Assembly (NCBI RefSeq): GCF_000369005.1
Contig: NZ_KB849765.1
Location: forward strand, 1,083,881 to 1,147,880
Length of the DNA stretch: 64,000 nucleotides
Direction: 5' to 3'
Origin: Acinetobacter beijerinckii CIP 110307
GTDB lineage: Bacteria > Pseudomonadota > Gammaproteobacteria > Pseudomonadales > Moraxellaceae
The notes under the pieces are model-generated. The model made no database searches and was not told the origin of the DNA. It saw only the letters and a list, made by a program, of their open reading frames with translations. The position numbers and the translations under genes were made by a program. Shown here piece by piece: positions 36,708-45,777 of this stretch (the stretch's first letter is position 1; each line of letters starts with the position of its first letter).

Positions 36708-38093
36708 CTAAAACGAGGTTTTCTGAGATGTATCATCAATTTTTAATAAGCTAAGTAAATGACTCTTTTGTTCTGCACTAAGCTCCTGTATTTGAATAAA
36801 TAAATCCTCAACTTTGTCGGCGGAATTTTCCGAAGTAAGCAATTCTTGGTTTTCTGTATTGAGATCAATATGAGTAGTTTGGGTTAACTCATGGTAAAGC
36901 TGCGAAAGTTGTTGTTGTGATGTTTGAATATCTAACTCAGAAATCGATTTTGAATCTAAACGTAGACATTGATAGTTAATCGCATGTTCCAATAATTCAT
37001 CACGATTGCCTGAAGCAATGATTTGTAATCGTGGAAACGCTTGATGCAAACGTTCTAAAATTTCAGCACTCATGTTCTGATCTAATTGATGCTCAATTTG
37101 ATCAATTATTAATATACCTTCACCTTCTAAACATGGATCAAAACAATGTGGATTGAGCAAACATAGTCGCCGTGTAATATCTCCAACTAAAGCAATCCAC
37201 GTTTTAAGCGAAGCGGATAATTGTTGAAAAGGGATCACTTGCTCTTGATAGCGGACGATCAACTGAAGTTTAGGTACATATTGAATATAGAGATCATTCA
37301 GATCAGGGAAAATAGTTTGTAAACTTTTCTTTAATGCATATAAGTTAGGTGCTGAAAGTTGTTTGGGATGATGAATCAACTCTTGCTGTAGTTGTTGCAA
37401 AATCTCTGCTTGATGCTGCTGGCTAAAATCATTGCCCATCAAACGCCGAACAATATGTGCTGAATGTGCATTCTCAACATCACTGATTTCGCGCAACCAT
37501 TCAAAAAATCGAGAAAAAGTGGTGTAAGGCAAAGCAGTGAGATCATAGGCAGAAATTTCCTGCAAAATTCCAGGGACATTTTTACTTTGTAAATTAACCT
37601 CTTGAACAAAGCGTTCAGCAGGATAATAGGCAATTAAGGGTAGACCAAACAAAGGATCTTGATGACTGGTCTTCTGATATAACGTCACCATTTGATCAAG
37701 TTGTTGTGTTTCAACTTGGCTAATACCAATACCTTGGCTATTAAAAGTTTTAAATAATTTCCAACTGCAACTTTGGGTATCTTTTTCTTGAGCGGTGCTG
37801 CTTTCATTGAGACTGGTGCTGAGTTCACTACTCATTCGCACATTTATTTGTATTTTAGCTTGCAAACGAGTCAACATAATATCTTGATCAGAAATCACCA
37901 CGCCTGCCGTGCGAATATCTTTATAGCGCGCAGAAAACCAAGTCAAAGACTGATAAATATTTTTTAAAATTGTACTTTTACCTGTAGCTTGATCGCCGAG
38001 GATTAGAGTAATAGGAGACTTTTGTGGATGAAATTCGATTTTTAAATCTCGAAACATTCCTACATGTTTAAATTGCACCGACTCAAGTTGCAT
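36708..38093 (-). CDS. SMC-like AAA ATPase with altered Walker B, paired with an SF1 helicase
   Basis: A 461-residue protein of the AAA_21/AAA_23 type. Walker A is LGDQATGKST (about 32-41). PLIAYYPAERFV (about 165-180) is typical of ABC-like ATPases in this group. The signature region reads QQLSASLKTWIAL, without the usual G-E/Q after LS-x. Walker B reads ILIIDQIEHQLD: the residue after Asp331, normally the catalytic Glu, is Gln332. The usual switch His is missing (IIASGNRDELLE). No TOPRIM or nuclease domain is apparent; the C-terminal 80 residues are helical and acidic. It begins 24 bases after the helicase gene, on the same strand. I infer a partner or accessory ATPase role; function unknown. 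Confidence 0.7.
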   Translation of the reverse strand: MQLESVQFKHVGMFRDLKIEFHPQKSPITLILGDQATGKSTILKNIYQSLTWFSARYKDIRTAGVVISDQDIMLTRLQAKIQINVRMSSELSTSLNESSTAQEKDTQSCSWKLFKTFNSQGIGISQVETQQLDQMVTLYQKTSHQDPLFGLPLIAYYPAERFVQEVNLQSKNVPGILQEISAYDLTALPYTTFSRFFEWLREISDVENAHSAHIVRRLMGNDFSQQHQAEILQQLQQELIHHPKQLSAPNLYALKKSLQTIFPDLNDLYIQYVPKLQLIVRYQEQVIPFQQLSASLKTWIALVGDITRRLCLLNPHCFDPCLEGEGILIIDQIEHQLDQNMSAEILERLHQAFPRLQIIASGNRDELLEHAINYQCLRLDSKSISELDIQTSQQQLSQLYHELTQTTHIDLNTENQELLTSENSADKVEDLFIQIQELSAEQKSHLLSLLKIDDTSQKTSF

Positions 38094-38117
38094 AGGCTCA
38101 CCTCAATTCTGAGCGCT

Positions 38118-39620
38118 TTAACCTACGGACTGACGAAGACTTGAGGGAGCGCACCGTTTTAATTGTTGTATTAAGTCATAAAGATGATGAATATTTAAAC
38201 TTACTTTAGCACGGGTACACGCGACGTAAAGTAATCTTAACTCTTCATCTGTAATTTTATGTTCTAGCCCATTGATCTTGAATTGGTAATCATCTTCGAT
38301 ATGGACGCGATTCCATTCTAATCCTTTGGCTTTGTGCGCAGTTGAAATCACATAATCTGCTTGCTCAATCGGTGTAATTTTTGCCAAAGCTTTCTTGAGT
38401 GGTTCAGTGCCATGATCATCGACTAATTTAACCAAAGGCTTGATATCACTGCCATCGTTGGTTTCACAATATTCATGTACATCATGCCAAGAGTTAAACC
38501 AAGCGAGTTCAGGTACATCGGTAATGCGTTTACCTTGTTTGAGTAAACTGGCTGCATCAACAAAGCGGCTGAGTTTTTGGTGATCGGCTTGCAAACCGAC
38601 TTTATCACCATGCACTAAGCCTGAAAGTAATAGTTCCATTGCTCTTGCATTGGTGCGGCACAAAATAGCATCACGCATTTTAGTGTGGGGTTTATTCACC
38701 ACACTAGATTTTTGGTTTGGATTGCCAAGGAGTGGCACAGTTTCATTCAGTGCGCCCAGAATAGAATTCGCAACATCAGCAATCGCATCACCAAAACGGA
38801 ATGACGTGGTTAAACGGCTTTCATGCAATGGCATTTGTTGCATCGCATTGACCGCACCACGCCAAGCGTAAATTTGCTGATGTGCATCACCAACGTAAAT
38901 GACTTGGGTACTTTTTTGACGAAGTAATATGCCAAGCATCAAAGGATCAGCATCTTGTGCTTCATCAAATAGAACATAATCTGTTGGAATATTCGGTTCT
39001 GATAAAGCCCATAATTTCAGATAAATATCATGCCCAATTCCTGCTTGATGATTTTGATCAATCGATTCTAACCAACGGCGTTCAACGGCAGGGTAGAGGT
39101 GCTGTTGTAAGGATTCAATATCATCTTGATGTAACCAGCTTGGTGCTTGAATATGACGAGGGGCAGGATATTGTGAACTGGTCGAACAGAAATAGCTGAC
39201 AGCATTCGCGACCAAGCTTGCAAGTCGACTTGGCATCAATACATATTTTTCGTAACGACCACCCATCAGACGACGTAGTGTGATTGGCTCTAGGCGATAT
39301 TCTTTCGCGATAAAACTTGGGCTTAAACGTGGTAAGCGTAATTTATCAGTCACGCCACGCGGAACGCTACGAAAAGCAAGAGAGTGAAAGGTACGACAAT
39401 TTACATTGCCATGAAATTTACTCTGTGCTTCAGATGCAATGGCTTTGTTAAAAGCCAAATACATACCACGCCGTTCGGGCATGGCATCACTGATCATTTG
39501 TAAGGTCGTCGTTTTTCCTGTGCCAGCATACGCAATCACTTTAAAGGATTGTCCTAAACGGGCATTGTCTATGGCAATCGCTTGCTCATAGGTGGCTTTC
39601 GGTTTCTCAGAATTTGACAC
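38118..39620 (-). CDS. UvrD/Rep-type superfamily 1 DNA helicase (Fbh1/GajB-like size)
   Basis: A 500-residue helicase with all SF1A motifs: I AYAGTGKTTTL (about 31-41), Ia AFNKAIASEA, TFHSLAFR, II VLFDEAQDADPLM, III YVGDAHQQIYAWRGA, IV LTTSFRFGDA, V VISTAHKAKGLEW and VI LLYVACTRAKVSL. It is shorter than UvrD or Rep (over 650 residues) and lacks the large 2B insertion, closer in size to Fbh1-type helicases and the GajB helicase of Gabija. It should unwind DNA using ATP. It starts nine bases after hisIE and is followed by the ATPase gene, so the three are probably one transcript. Confidence 0.85.
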   Translation of the reverse strand: MSNSEKPKATYEQAIAIDNARLGQSFKVIAYAGTGKTTTLQMISDAMPERRGMYLAFNKAIASEAQSKFHGNVNCRTFHSLAFRSVPRGVTDKLRLPRLSPSFIAKEYRLEPITLRRLMGGRYEKYVLMPSRLASLVANAVSYFCSTSSQYPAPRHIQAPSWLHQDDIESLQQHLYPAVERRWLESIDQNHQAGIGHDIYLKLWALSEPNIPTDYVLFDEAQDADPLMLGILLRQKSTQVIYVGDAHQQIYAWRGAVNAMQQMPLHESRLTTSFRFGDAIADVANSILGALNETVPLLGNPNQKSSVVNKPHTKMRDAILCRTNARAMELLLSGLVHGDKVGLQADHQKLSRFVDAASLLKQGKRITDVPELAWFNSWHDVHEYCETNDGSDIKPLVKLVDDHGTEPLKKALAKITPIEQADYVISTAHKAKGLEWNRVHIEDDYQFKINGLEHKITDEELRLLYVACTRAKVSLNIHHLYDLIQQLKRCAPSSLRQSVG

Positions 39621-39629
39621 AGGCTCTGG

Positions 39630-40391
39630 TTACGCCTCTTTACTACGGTTGGCTTTCTCCACTAAGCCTGATAAACCTTGGCGACGCGCAAGTTCATCTA
39701 GCACTTCTTGTGGGTTAAGATCGAAGTAACCGAGCATGACAATACTGTGGAACCATAAATCTGCGACTTCATAAATCAGATCATGTTTATTTTCGAGTGA
39801 AGCAAGCACAGCATAATCTTTGGCTGCGATAATGCTTTCAATACTTTCTTCGCCAACTTTTTCTAAGATTTTATTAATGCCTTTTTTATATAGGCTCGCA
39901 ATATAGGAACTATCGGCTTCCGCATTTTTGCGTTCTTGCATTAATCGACCAAGATAGCCAAGTACATCAATTTGTTCACTGTGATCGTGTGTTTCAGTTT
40001 TGGCTGCTGCACCATAAATGGCTGTTGGATCTTTCAATTGAGCATCGACAATTTCCCAACCTTGAGAGGTCAGTTTGCGATAGAAGCAAGACTCACGACC
40101 TGTATGACAGGCAATGCCACCATGCTGTTCAATTTGCAGAATAATCACATCAGCATCGCAATCCAAACGAATTTCATGCACTGTTTGAAAGTGTCCTGAT
40201 TCTTCGCCTTTGTGCCACAACTTTTGACGTGAGCGTGAGTAGTACACCGCCTGATTTTTTTCAGCAGTCAGTTGTAAAGCTTCACGATTCATCCATGCAA
40301 CCATTAACACTCGACCAGTTTGATGATGTTGCGCAATGGCAGGAACAAGACCATTGGAATCAAATTTAACTTCATCTAACCAGTTTGACAT
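39630..40391 (-). CDS. hisI: Bifunctional phosphoribosyl-AMP cyclohydrolase / phosphoribosyl-ATP pyrophosphatase
   Basis: Catalyses steps 2 and 3 of histidine synthesis. The N-terminal HisI half (about 1-115) has [33 protein letters not shown] and the metal-binding [14 protein letters not shown] plus [12 protein letters not shown]; the C-terminal HisE half (about 135-245) has [20 protein letters not shown] and [13 protein letters not shown]. Length 253 is somewhat larger than E. coli HisIE because of a longer linker. No other his gene is nearby; the genes behind it encode a helicase and an ATPase, unrelated to histidine. Confidence 0.96.
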   Translation of the reverse strand: MSNWLDEVKFDSNGLVPAIAQHHQTGRVLMVAWMNREALQLTAEKNQAVYYSRSRQKLWHKGEESGHFQTVHEIRLDCDADVIILQIEQHGGIACHTGRESCFYRKLTSQGWEIVDAQLKDPTAIYGAAAKTETHDHSEQIDVLGYLGRLMQERKNAEADSSYIASLYKKGINKILEKVGEESIESIIAAKDYAVLASLENKHDLIYEVADLWFHSIVMLGYFDLNPQEVLDELARRQGLSGLVEKANRSKEA

Positions 40392-40482
40392 GAGTGAAAA
40401 TCCATTGAGTGGAGAGCAGGTAGTTTAGCGGTTGTGGCAGAGGTTGGCTATGCTTGTTGGGTAAAAAGTCAAAGATAGGACG

Positions 40483-40863
40483 TTAAAGATAGTTCGCGAT
40501 TTCAATCAAATTTTGATCAGGATCACGGAGATAAATTGATAAAATTTTTCCCATTGCCCCAGTTCTTTCGATTGGACCTTCAATGATGTCAATGTTCTGT
40601 GTTTGAAGATATGCAATCACTTCCTCTAATGGTGTTTCGGCAATAAAACATAAATCAGCTGAACCCGCAGTCGGATGAAGTGCTTTGGGTTCAAACTCTT
40701 TTCCGACTTGATGTAAATTGATTTTTTGATTGCCAAATTTTAGTGCTTTACGGTTTTCACCGAAAGTAATCACTTCGAAATTCAGGGCAGATTGATAAAA
40801 CTGACAACTGATTTCAATATCAGCGACTGTCAAAACCAAATGATCTAAATGACTAACTTTCAT
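40483..40863 (-). CDS. VOC-family (glyoxalase-like) protein
   Basis: A 126-residue vicinal-oxygen-chelate fold protein. LDHLVLTVADIEISCQFYQ at the N-terminus and KILSIYLRDPDQNLIEIANY at the C-terminus are the standard ends of the double beta-alpha-beta3 fold; candidate metal ligands are His7, His in KINLHQVG and Glu in LIEIA. It resembles the small VirK/FosX-like VOC proteins often annotated only by fold. The FAD monooxygenase gene lies 21 bases upstream in the same direction, so a shared catabolic role is possible but not established. Confidence 0.82.
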   Translation of the reverse strand: MKVSHLDHLVLTVADIEISCQFYQSALNFEVITFGENRKALKFGNQKINLHQVGKEFEPKALHPTAGSADLCFIAETPLEEVIAYLQTQNIDIIEGPIERTGAMGKILSIYLRDPDQNLIEIANYL

Positions 40864-40884
40864 ACTTAATTCACTTTTTGCTTT

Positions 40885-42201
40885 TTATTCACATTCAGGT
40901 AAGGATTGATTGTTTGTAATCAAACGATTTTCATGGTGTTGATACTCAGCAATTTGCTGATAACTCATTTGTTGAAGAGGTCCTTTTTTTAAACCTGAAA
41001 TGGTAATCGCCATTTCTTTACGGAAATACGGGATTTGATACATCCACGGGAAAGTAAGATCACGTATGCCACCCGCCCACCAATGATCAGATTGATACAG
41101 CGGAGTCAGTAAACGACTGAGAAATTGATAGAATTGAGTCGAAGAGCGACGTTGTTGATGATAATGTTGCCACAATATCGACCAGTCAATTTGCTGATTT
41201 TTCTTAGCTGTTTGTAGAGATTGCGAAAAAGCCCACGCATCTAACAGTGCCATATTCGCTCCTTGTCCGAGTTGTGGACTCATGGCATGTGCGGCATCAC
41301 CAATCACTCCAATGCGACCTTGCCCAAATTGAGACATCACTACATCACGGTATTGTGCGGACAACCATTCAGGTTGGATTTGTTCATCGTACACAATCTG
41401 TTTCAGCCATTCTGCGACATCAGGCCAACGATCTGAGACTTGTTTTAACCATTGTTGTTTTGCAGATTCATCTTTTAAGAATGATTGTAGTTGCGATGTA
41501 GGTAAACTCCAAAATACACTGGAAAGCTGTTGTTGCGGAGCTGTAGGAACAGCACCTGTCGGTAATACGCCCATCATGATTTTAGAGCGATCATAAAATT
41601 GGTGCAGAATTTCAGGATTCAAGCTTAAGCATTCAGGTACGATTGTCCATGCAGCGCCCCACGGATAGGACTTATCGATTTTAACCCATGCTTTAGGGCG
41701 GAGTTGGCTGCGTGCACCATTGGCAATCAGTATCGCATCGAAACAGTCATCAATTTTTTGTTGTTTGAAGGAGCCAAGGATTCGGACTTCATTATGACGC
41801 TCCTCAATGCTTACAATATTATGTCCCATCTCCCAAGTCACATGACTCGAATATTCAGCTAATTTTTCAGTTAAGACATGGCATAGAGTGGCACGATGAA
41901 TCCCGAGACCATAAAGGTTGTTACCCGCCTGATGATAGTGGCTATTTACCAATAAGCGTTTATTCGGGAGTTGCCCTTCTAAACCTGTGACTTTTGCACC
42001 TAATTTCAAAGCTTGATCAAGTACACCGATATGCTCAAAGACAGCCAAGCCAGCGGGTTGCAGCAATAAGCCTGCACCAACAGGAGAGAGTTCATCGACC
42101 TGTTCAAAAATGGTGACTTGATTGCCTTCGCGTGCAAGTAGAATTGCGGTTGCGAGTCCTGCTGTACCTGCGCCAATAATGGCAAAATGAGGTGTTTTCA
42201 T
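40885..42201 (-). CDS. FAD-dependent monooxygenase (UbiH/salicylate hydroxylase-like)
   Basis: A class A flavoprotein hydroxylase of 438 residues. The FAD-binding Rossmann motif IIGAGTAGLATAILLAREG (about 8-26) is followed by Glu in VTIFEQ, and GRIGVIGDAAHAMSPQLGQG with ANMALLDA (about 292-320) is the second FAD motif, with the GD pair and the conserved Pro. These enzymes hydroxylate aromatic or heterocyclic rings with NAD(P)H and oxygen. The substrate is unknown. It lies downstream of the ubi genes but is separated by a terminator, so a role in ubiquinone is not implied. A VOC gene follows. Confidence 0.88.
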   Translation of the reverse strand: MKTPHFAIIGAGTAGLATAILLAREGNQVTIFEQVDELSPVGAGLLLQPAGLAVFEHIGVLDQALKLGAKVTGLEGQLPNKRLLVNSHYHQAGNNLYGLGIHRATLCHVLTEKLAEYSSHVTWEMGHNIVSIEERHNEVRILGSFKQQKIDDCFDAILIANGARSQLRPKAWVKIDKSYPWGAAWTIVPECLSLNPEILHQFYDRSKIMMGVLPTGAVPTAPQQQLSSVFWSLPTSQLQSFLKDESAKQQWLKQVSDRWPDVAEWLKQIVYDEQIQPEWLSAQYRDVVMSQFGQGRIGVIGDAAHAMSPQLGQGANMALLDAWAFSQSLQTAKKNQQIDWSILWQHYHQQRRSSTQFYQFLSRLLTPLYQSDHWWAGGIRDLTFPWMYQIPYFRKEMAITISGLKKGPLQQMSYQQIAEYQHHENRLITNNQSLPECE

Positions 42202-42284
42202 TGTTTGTTCTTTTAGAATGTTTATAGATTCAATTGAATAATGATCTTAACGTATCTAAGCGGTTTTTTAATAAAATCATGCAA

Positions 42285-42312
42285 CAAAAAAAGCCCTTGT
42301 TTGTACAAGGGC
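42285..42312 (-). terminator. Terminator of the ubiE-ubiJ-ubiB operon
   Basis: On the minus strand GCCCTTGT (42312-42305) pairs with ACAAGGGC (42300-42293), four-base loop, followed by seven T. It starts nine bases beyond the ubiB stop. Confidence 0.88.
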
Positions 42313-42320
42313 CTTATAAC

Positions 42321-43940
42321 TTATTTCATAATCCGCCACAGCGCCAAAAGACTACTTAACACGATAAGAATAATAGATACAAACCAAGGGCTAATAATCG
42401 CAATTGTTAACATAATCAACATGGTGCTACCAAACATCCAGCTACGGCGTTGTTGCTGTTGCATTTGCAAACGCATTTGTTGAATTTCGCGGAGTTGTTT
42501 GTCTTGCCATGCCGATTGGTTTTTTAAACCATTTAAACTGTCAATTAATAATGTTGGTAAATCTTGAGCGCCTAATAATAGATCGGGAATTTGCTGTCCA
42601 ATTTCTTTGATATTTTTAACTGGATTCATATTGGCTTTGACCCATTCGGTGAGAATCGGCTTTGCCAGTTTCCAGATATCGAGCTGCGGGTAAAGATCTG
42701 TGCCTAAGCCTTCAACATGCACCAATGTTTTGAGTAACAACATCAATTGCGGTGGAATTTCTAAATGGAAACGACGTGCAATATCCATCACTTGAATCAA
42801 AATTCCTGCGAAATCCAATTGATCCATTGGTTTTGACACCATAGGACCAACAGTCCGACGCATTTCACGCGACAAGGCATCTTGATCCGTGCCCGGTGGA
42901 ATCCAACCTGCTTGATGTACGATCTGAATCAATTGCATAAAATTGCTGTTCATCACCGCAAGTAACATACGAGCAATCGTCATTTGATCGTGCTTCGACA
43001 ACTCACCCATAATCGCGCAGTCCAACGCAATAAAGCGTGGGTTACTTGGGTTAATGGTCTCGACAAAGACATTACCTGGATGCATGTCAGCATGGAAAAA
43101 GTTGTCACGGAAGACTTGGGTAAAGAATATAGTTAAGCCTTTCTCCGCCAAATCAGCGCGGTCCATACCCAAACGATCAAAGGTCGCGATATCTGAAATC
43201 GGAACACCCGTGATACGTTCAGCCACCATCACGTCTTTACTGTCCATATAGACTTCTGGCACGTACATCATGCTTGAGCCAGTAAAATAGTGACGCATGC
43301 GGCGAGTGTTGTCTGCTTCAAGACTCAAATCAAGCTCATTTAAGATAATTTGACGATAGTCTTGAATAATTTCAGATAAATGTAGCGCACGCGCTGCTTC
43401 TAAACGATTTTCAAGCCAATCACCCAACCAAGCTAAAATTTCAAAGTCTTGCAGAATTTGATTACGAATGTCTGGACGAGTGACTTTGACTACGACCTCA
43501 CGACCATCATGTAATGCAGCCGTATGCACTTGTGCAATCGATGCCGCAGCGAGCGGTTGCTCATCAAAGCGAGAGAATAAAGTGGATACATCTGCTTTAA
43601 GTGATTCTTGAATACGTTGTTTAGCTAACTTGGTGTCATACGGCTTAACACGGTCTTGCAATAACACCAATTGTGCTAACACTTCTGGTGGAATCAAATC
43701 ACGACGAGTAGAGAGCAATTGTCCAAGTTTAATGGCTAACGGCCCCATATCCTCTAAAGCTTCTTTAAGCTTGAGTGGATTTTTTTTCTCGCGACTTGAC
43801 CATGCGGCAGGATGTATTTTGATGACATTTAAGGCATGGCGTGCTTTGGCTGGTAATTCTTCCGCAGGGAACAAGGTGTCAAGGCGGTAGTGTGCTGCTA
43901 TACGCCAGAGTTCGAGTAACCGTGTAACATGCGGAATCAT
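42321..43940 (-). CDS. ubiB: Ubiquinone biosynthesis regulatory kinase-like protein UbiB
   Basis: An ABC1/ADCK/UbiB atypical kinase-like protein of 539 residues required for ubiquinone synthesis. The diagnostic KxGQ motif is present in LAIKLGQLLSTRRDLIP (about 70-86), with AAASIAQVHTAALHDGREVVVKV (glycine loop replaced by Ala-rich A-A-S) and the catalytic-like HADMHPGNVFVE and FIALDCAIMG. Two C-terminal hydrophobic helices (about 500-538) anchor it to the membrane. It follows ubiJ by 12 bases. Confidence 0.96.
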   Translation of the reverse strand: MIPHVTRLLELWRIAAHYRLDTLFPAEELPAKARHALNVIKIHPAAWSSREKKNPLKLKEALEDMGPLAIKLGQLLSTRRDLIPPEVLAQLVLLQDRVKPYDTKLAKQRIQESLKADVSTLFSRFDEQPLAAASIAQVHTAALHDGREVVVKVTRPDIRNQILQDFEILAWLGDWLENRLEAARALHLSEIIQDYRQIILNELDLSLEADNTRRMRHYFTGSSMMYVPEVYMDSKDVMVAERITGVPISDIATFDRLGMDRADLAEKGLTIFFTQVFRDNFFHADMHPGNVFVETINPSNPRFIALDCAIMGELSKHDQMTIARMLLAVMNSNFMQLIQIVHQAGWIPPGTDQDALSREMRRTVGPMVSKPMDQLDFAGILIQVMDIARRFHLEIPPQLMLLLKTLVHVEGLGTDLYPQLDIWKLAKPILTEWVKANMNPVKNIKEIGQQIPDLLLGAQDLPTLLIDSLNGLKNQSAWQDKQLREIQQMRLQMQQQQRRSWMFGSTMLIMLTIAIISPWFVSIILIVLSSLLALWRIMK

Positions 43941-43952
43941 ATAAAATCTTAC

Positions 43953-44633
43953 CTAGTCTTGAGAGGATTGTTTTTGTGGGTTGAAAGAAGCCTGTAATTG
44001 CTGAAACTTTGCTTCTAAGCGATCTAATTCTTGATTGAGCTGGCGAGTTTCTCGATTCAGATCATCCATTTGCCAACGCGGTGCAAATAAGCCACTATCT
44101 TCCTTAAGTGCATCTTCGACAAAGAACAAATGACTTTGCAACGAGCGTTTTATTTGTTGAGGCGCAAGCTGAATTTTGCCCAACTCATGTGCCAGTTGTG
44201 GACCGATCCAAGGGGATAGATGCGCCGCAAGATCAGGCTCGACCTGTTGCATAATTCTTTGAATGTCTTGCAAAAGATGATAATCACCCTGTAAAGGAAT
44301 ATTACCGATCTGATCCATATCACTCAACAGCAGCTTTATTAGCTCGACTACATTCGAAACCTTCAAAGTCGCTGTAGCATCGCTAATCTTATTTTGATTA
44401 TCGAAAGGGCGTTGTTCGAAAATTGAAGGCGTTTGAGCCTGTCCTGTGACAGTAGGTTCTAGGCGAACTTTATTTTCATCAAAAAACACATCAACTGAGA
44501 GTTGTGGGCTATCGATCACAACGCGTAATAATTGACCTTGCAATTGATTCAGTTGGATACGTGTAATCGCATCCAAATCAATCACATGATGAATGATACG
44601 TTCGACTGCACCCAGTGCTAAAATCGACAACAT
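43953..44633 (-). CDS. ubiJ: Ubiquinone biosynthesis accessory factor UbiJ (SCP2 domain)
   Basis: A 226-residue lipid-binding protein that holds ubiquinone intermediates in the soluble Ubi complex. The N-terminal SCP2-like domain (about 25-125, including DMDQIGNIPLQGDYHLLQDI) is followed by a C-terminal coiled coil (about 185-225, ETRQLNQELDRLEAKFQQL), the normal UbiJ layout. Gene order ubiE-ubiJ-ubiB is the same as in E. coli, with gaps of only 10 and 12 bases. Confidence 0.92.
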   Translation of the reverse strand: MLSILALGAVERIIHHVIDLDAITRIQLNQLQGQLLRVVIDSPQLSVDVFFDENKVRLEPTVTGQAQTPSIFEQRPFDNQNKISDATATLKVSNVVELIKLLLSDMDQIGNIPLQGDYHLLQDIQRIMQQVEPDLAAHLSPWIGPQLAHELGKIQLAPQQIKRSLQSHLFFVEDALKEDSGLFAPRWQMDDLNRETRQLNQELDRLEAKFQQLQASFNPQKQSSQD

Positions 44634-44643
44634 ATCTTAAGCC

Positions 44644-45585
44644 TTACAGTTTGAATCCACGGTGAACTGCAACAATACCACCTGTTAAGTTGTGATAGTC
44701 ACAGCTTTGGAAGCCGGCATTTTCCATCATACCTTTCAGTGTGCGTTGATCTGGGTGCATACGAATCGATTCTGCAAGGTATTTATAGCTTTCGGCATCA
44801 TTGGCAACCAATTTGCCCATAATTGGCAACGCCGTAAATGAGTAAAAATCGTAAAGTTTTGAAAATGGTTCAAAAACAGGTTTTGAAAATTCAAGTACCA
44901 ATAAACGACCACCTGGCTTGAGGACGCGATACATCGCTTGTAATGCAGCATCCTTATCAGTCACGTTACGCAAACCAAAACTGATAGTCACTAAATCAAA
45001 ACTATTGTCGGCAAATGGTTCTAAGGTTTCAGCATTGGCAAGTACGAAATCAACATTGGTACAGCCTGCATCAATCAGACGATCACGACCTACATTGAGC
45101 ATTGACTCGTTAATATCTGAAAGAACAACATGTCCTTGTGGACCCACTTCACGACTGAAGACTTTCGCTAAATCACCTGTCCCGCCCGCAATATCCAATA
45201 CATGTTGACCGCGACGTACACCAGACATATTAATTGCAAAACGTTTCCAAATACGATGAATACCGAATGACATCAAGTCATTCATAATGTCGTATTTACT
45301 CGCAACAGAGTGGAATACTTCTGCTACTTTTTGTGCTTTATCATCACTACTTACAGTTTGATAGCCAAAGTGTGTAGTTGCACCAACATTACCTGTATTT
45401 GCGCCACGAGGTAGATTGTATTTTGGAACTGAACCTGTTGGCGTTGTTGCAGTTTGTTGTTGTAAAGATTGTTGCTGACCTTGTGGTGCCCCCTGCGGAA
45501 GCGGTGTGCTGAGGAAAGGACTGACTTTGTCTGAACTTGGGTTTTGCTCAACTTCTGGGGTAGGCTGTTGGTTTTCGTTAGACAT
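44644..45585 (-). CDS. ubiE: Ubiquinone/menaquinone C-methyltransferase UbiE
   Basis: SAM-dependent methyltransferase for ring C-methylation in ubiquinone synthesis. The catalytic core (about 75-313) matches the family: [20 protein letters not shown], motif [33 protein letters not shown] and VLEFSKP. Ahead of it lies a low-complexity extension of about 70 residues rich in Gln, Pro, Thr and Ser ([18 protein letters not shown]), absent from the 251-residue E. coli protein. The frame is open throughout and the annotated ATG is the only one before the core; the extension is predicted to be disordered. Confidence 0.96.
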   Translation of the reverse strand: MSNENQQPTPEVEQNPSSDKVSPFLSTPLPQGAPQGQQQSLQQQTATTPTGSVPKYNLPRGANTGNVGATTHFGYQTVSSDDKAQKVAEVFHSVASKYDIMNDLMSFGIHRIWKRFAINMSGVRRGQHVLDIAGGTGDLAKVFSREVGPQGHVVLSDINESMLNVGRDRLIDAGCTNVDFVLANAETLEPFADNSFDLVTISFGLRNVTDKDAALQAMYRVLKPGGRLLVLEFSKPVFEPFSKLYDFYSFTALPIMGKLVANDAESYKYLAESIRMHPDQRTLKGMMENAGFQSCDYHNLTGGIVAVHRGFKL

Positions 45586-45737
45586 TGTTTTCTCCTAAAC
45601 TTTCGCTCTAGCGGCACGAATCAGCAAGCATGATGACAGATTTTGTAATTTTTTACAGGCTTTAGCATGCAATTGATATGAATAATATACAGAAAGTCAC
45701 TTTCTCAAAAGTGTTTTAATTTTTGTTATGCGTATAG

Positions 45738-45765
45738 CAAAATCCCTCTTGTAGCAAAGAGGGAT
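45738..45765 (-). terminator. Terminator of the FFLEELY-motif gene
   Basis: On the minus strand ATCCCTCTT (45765-45757) pairs with AAGAGGGAT (45750-45742), six-base loop, followed by TTTTGC. It begins 13 bases after the stop codon. Confidence 0.75.
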
Positions 45766-45777
45766 GATAAGCTGAAT

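Noticed and set aside
36708..39620. Direct assignment as a Gabija defence system
   Set aside because: No TOPRIM nuclease can be seen in the ATPase and the order differs; only a resemblance in architecture is reported.
40483..42201. FAD monooxygenase and VOC gene as ubiquinone biosynthesis genes
   Set aside because: They are next to ubiB but separated by a strong terminator, and the monooxygenase does not look specifically like UbiF/H/I; proximity alone is insufficient.
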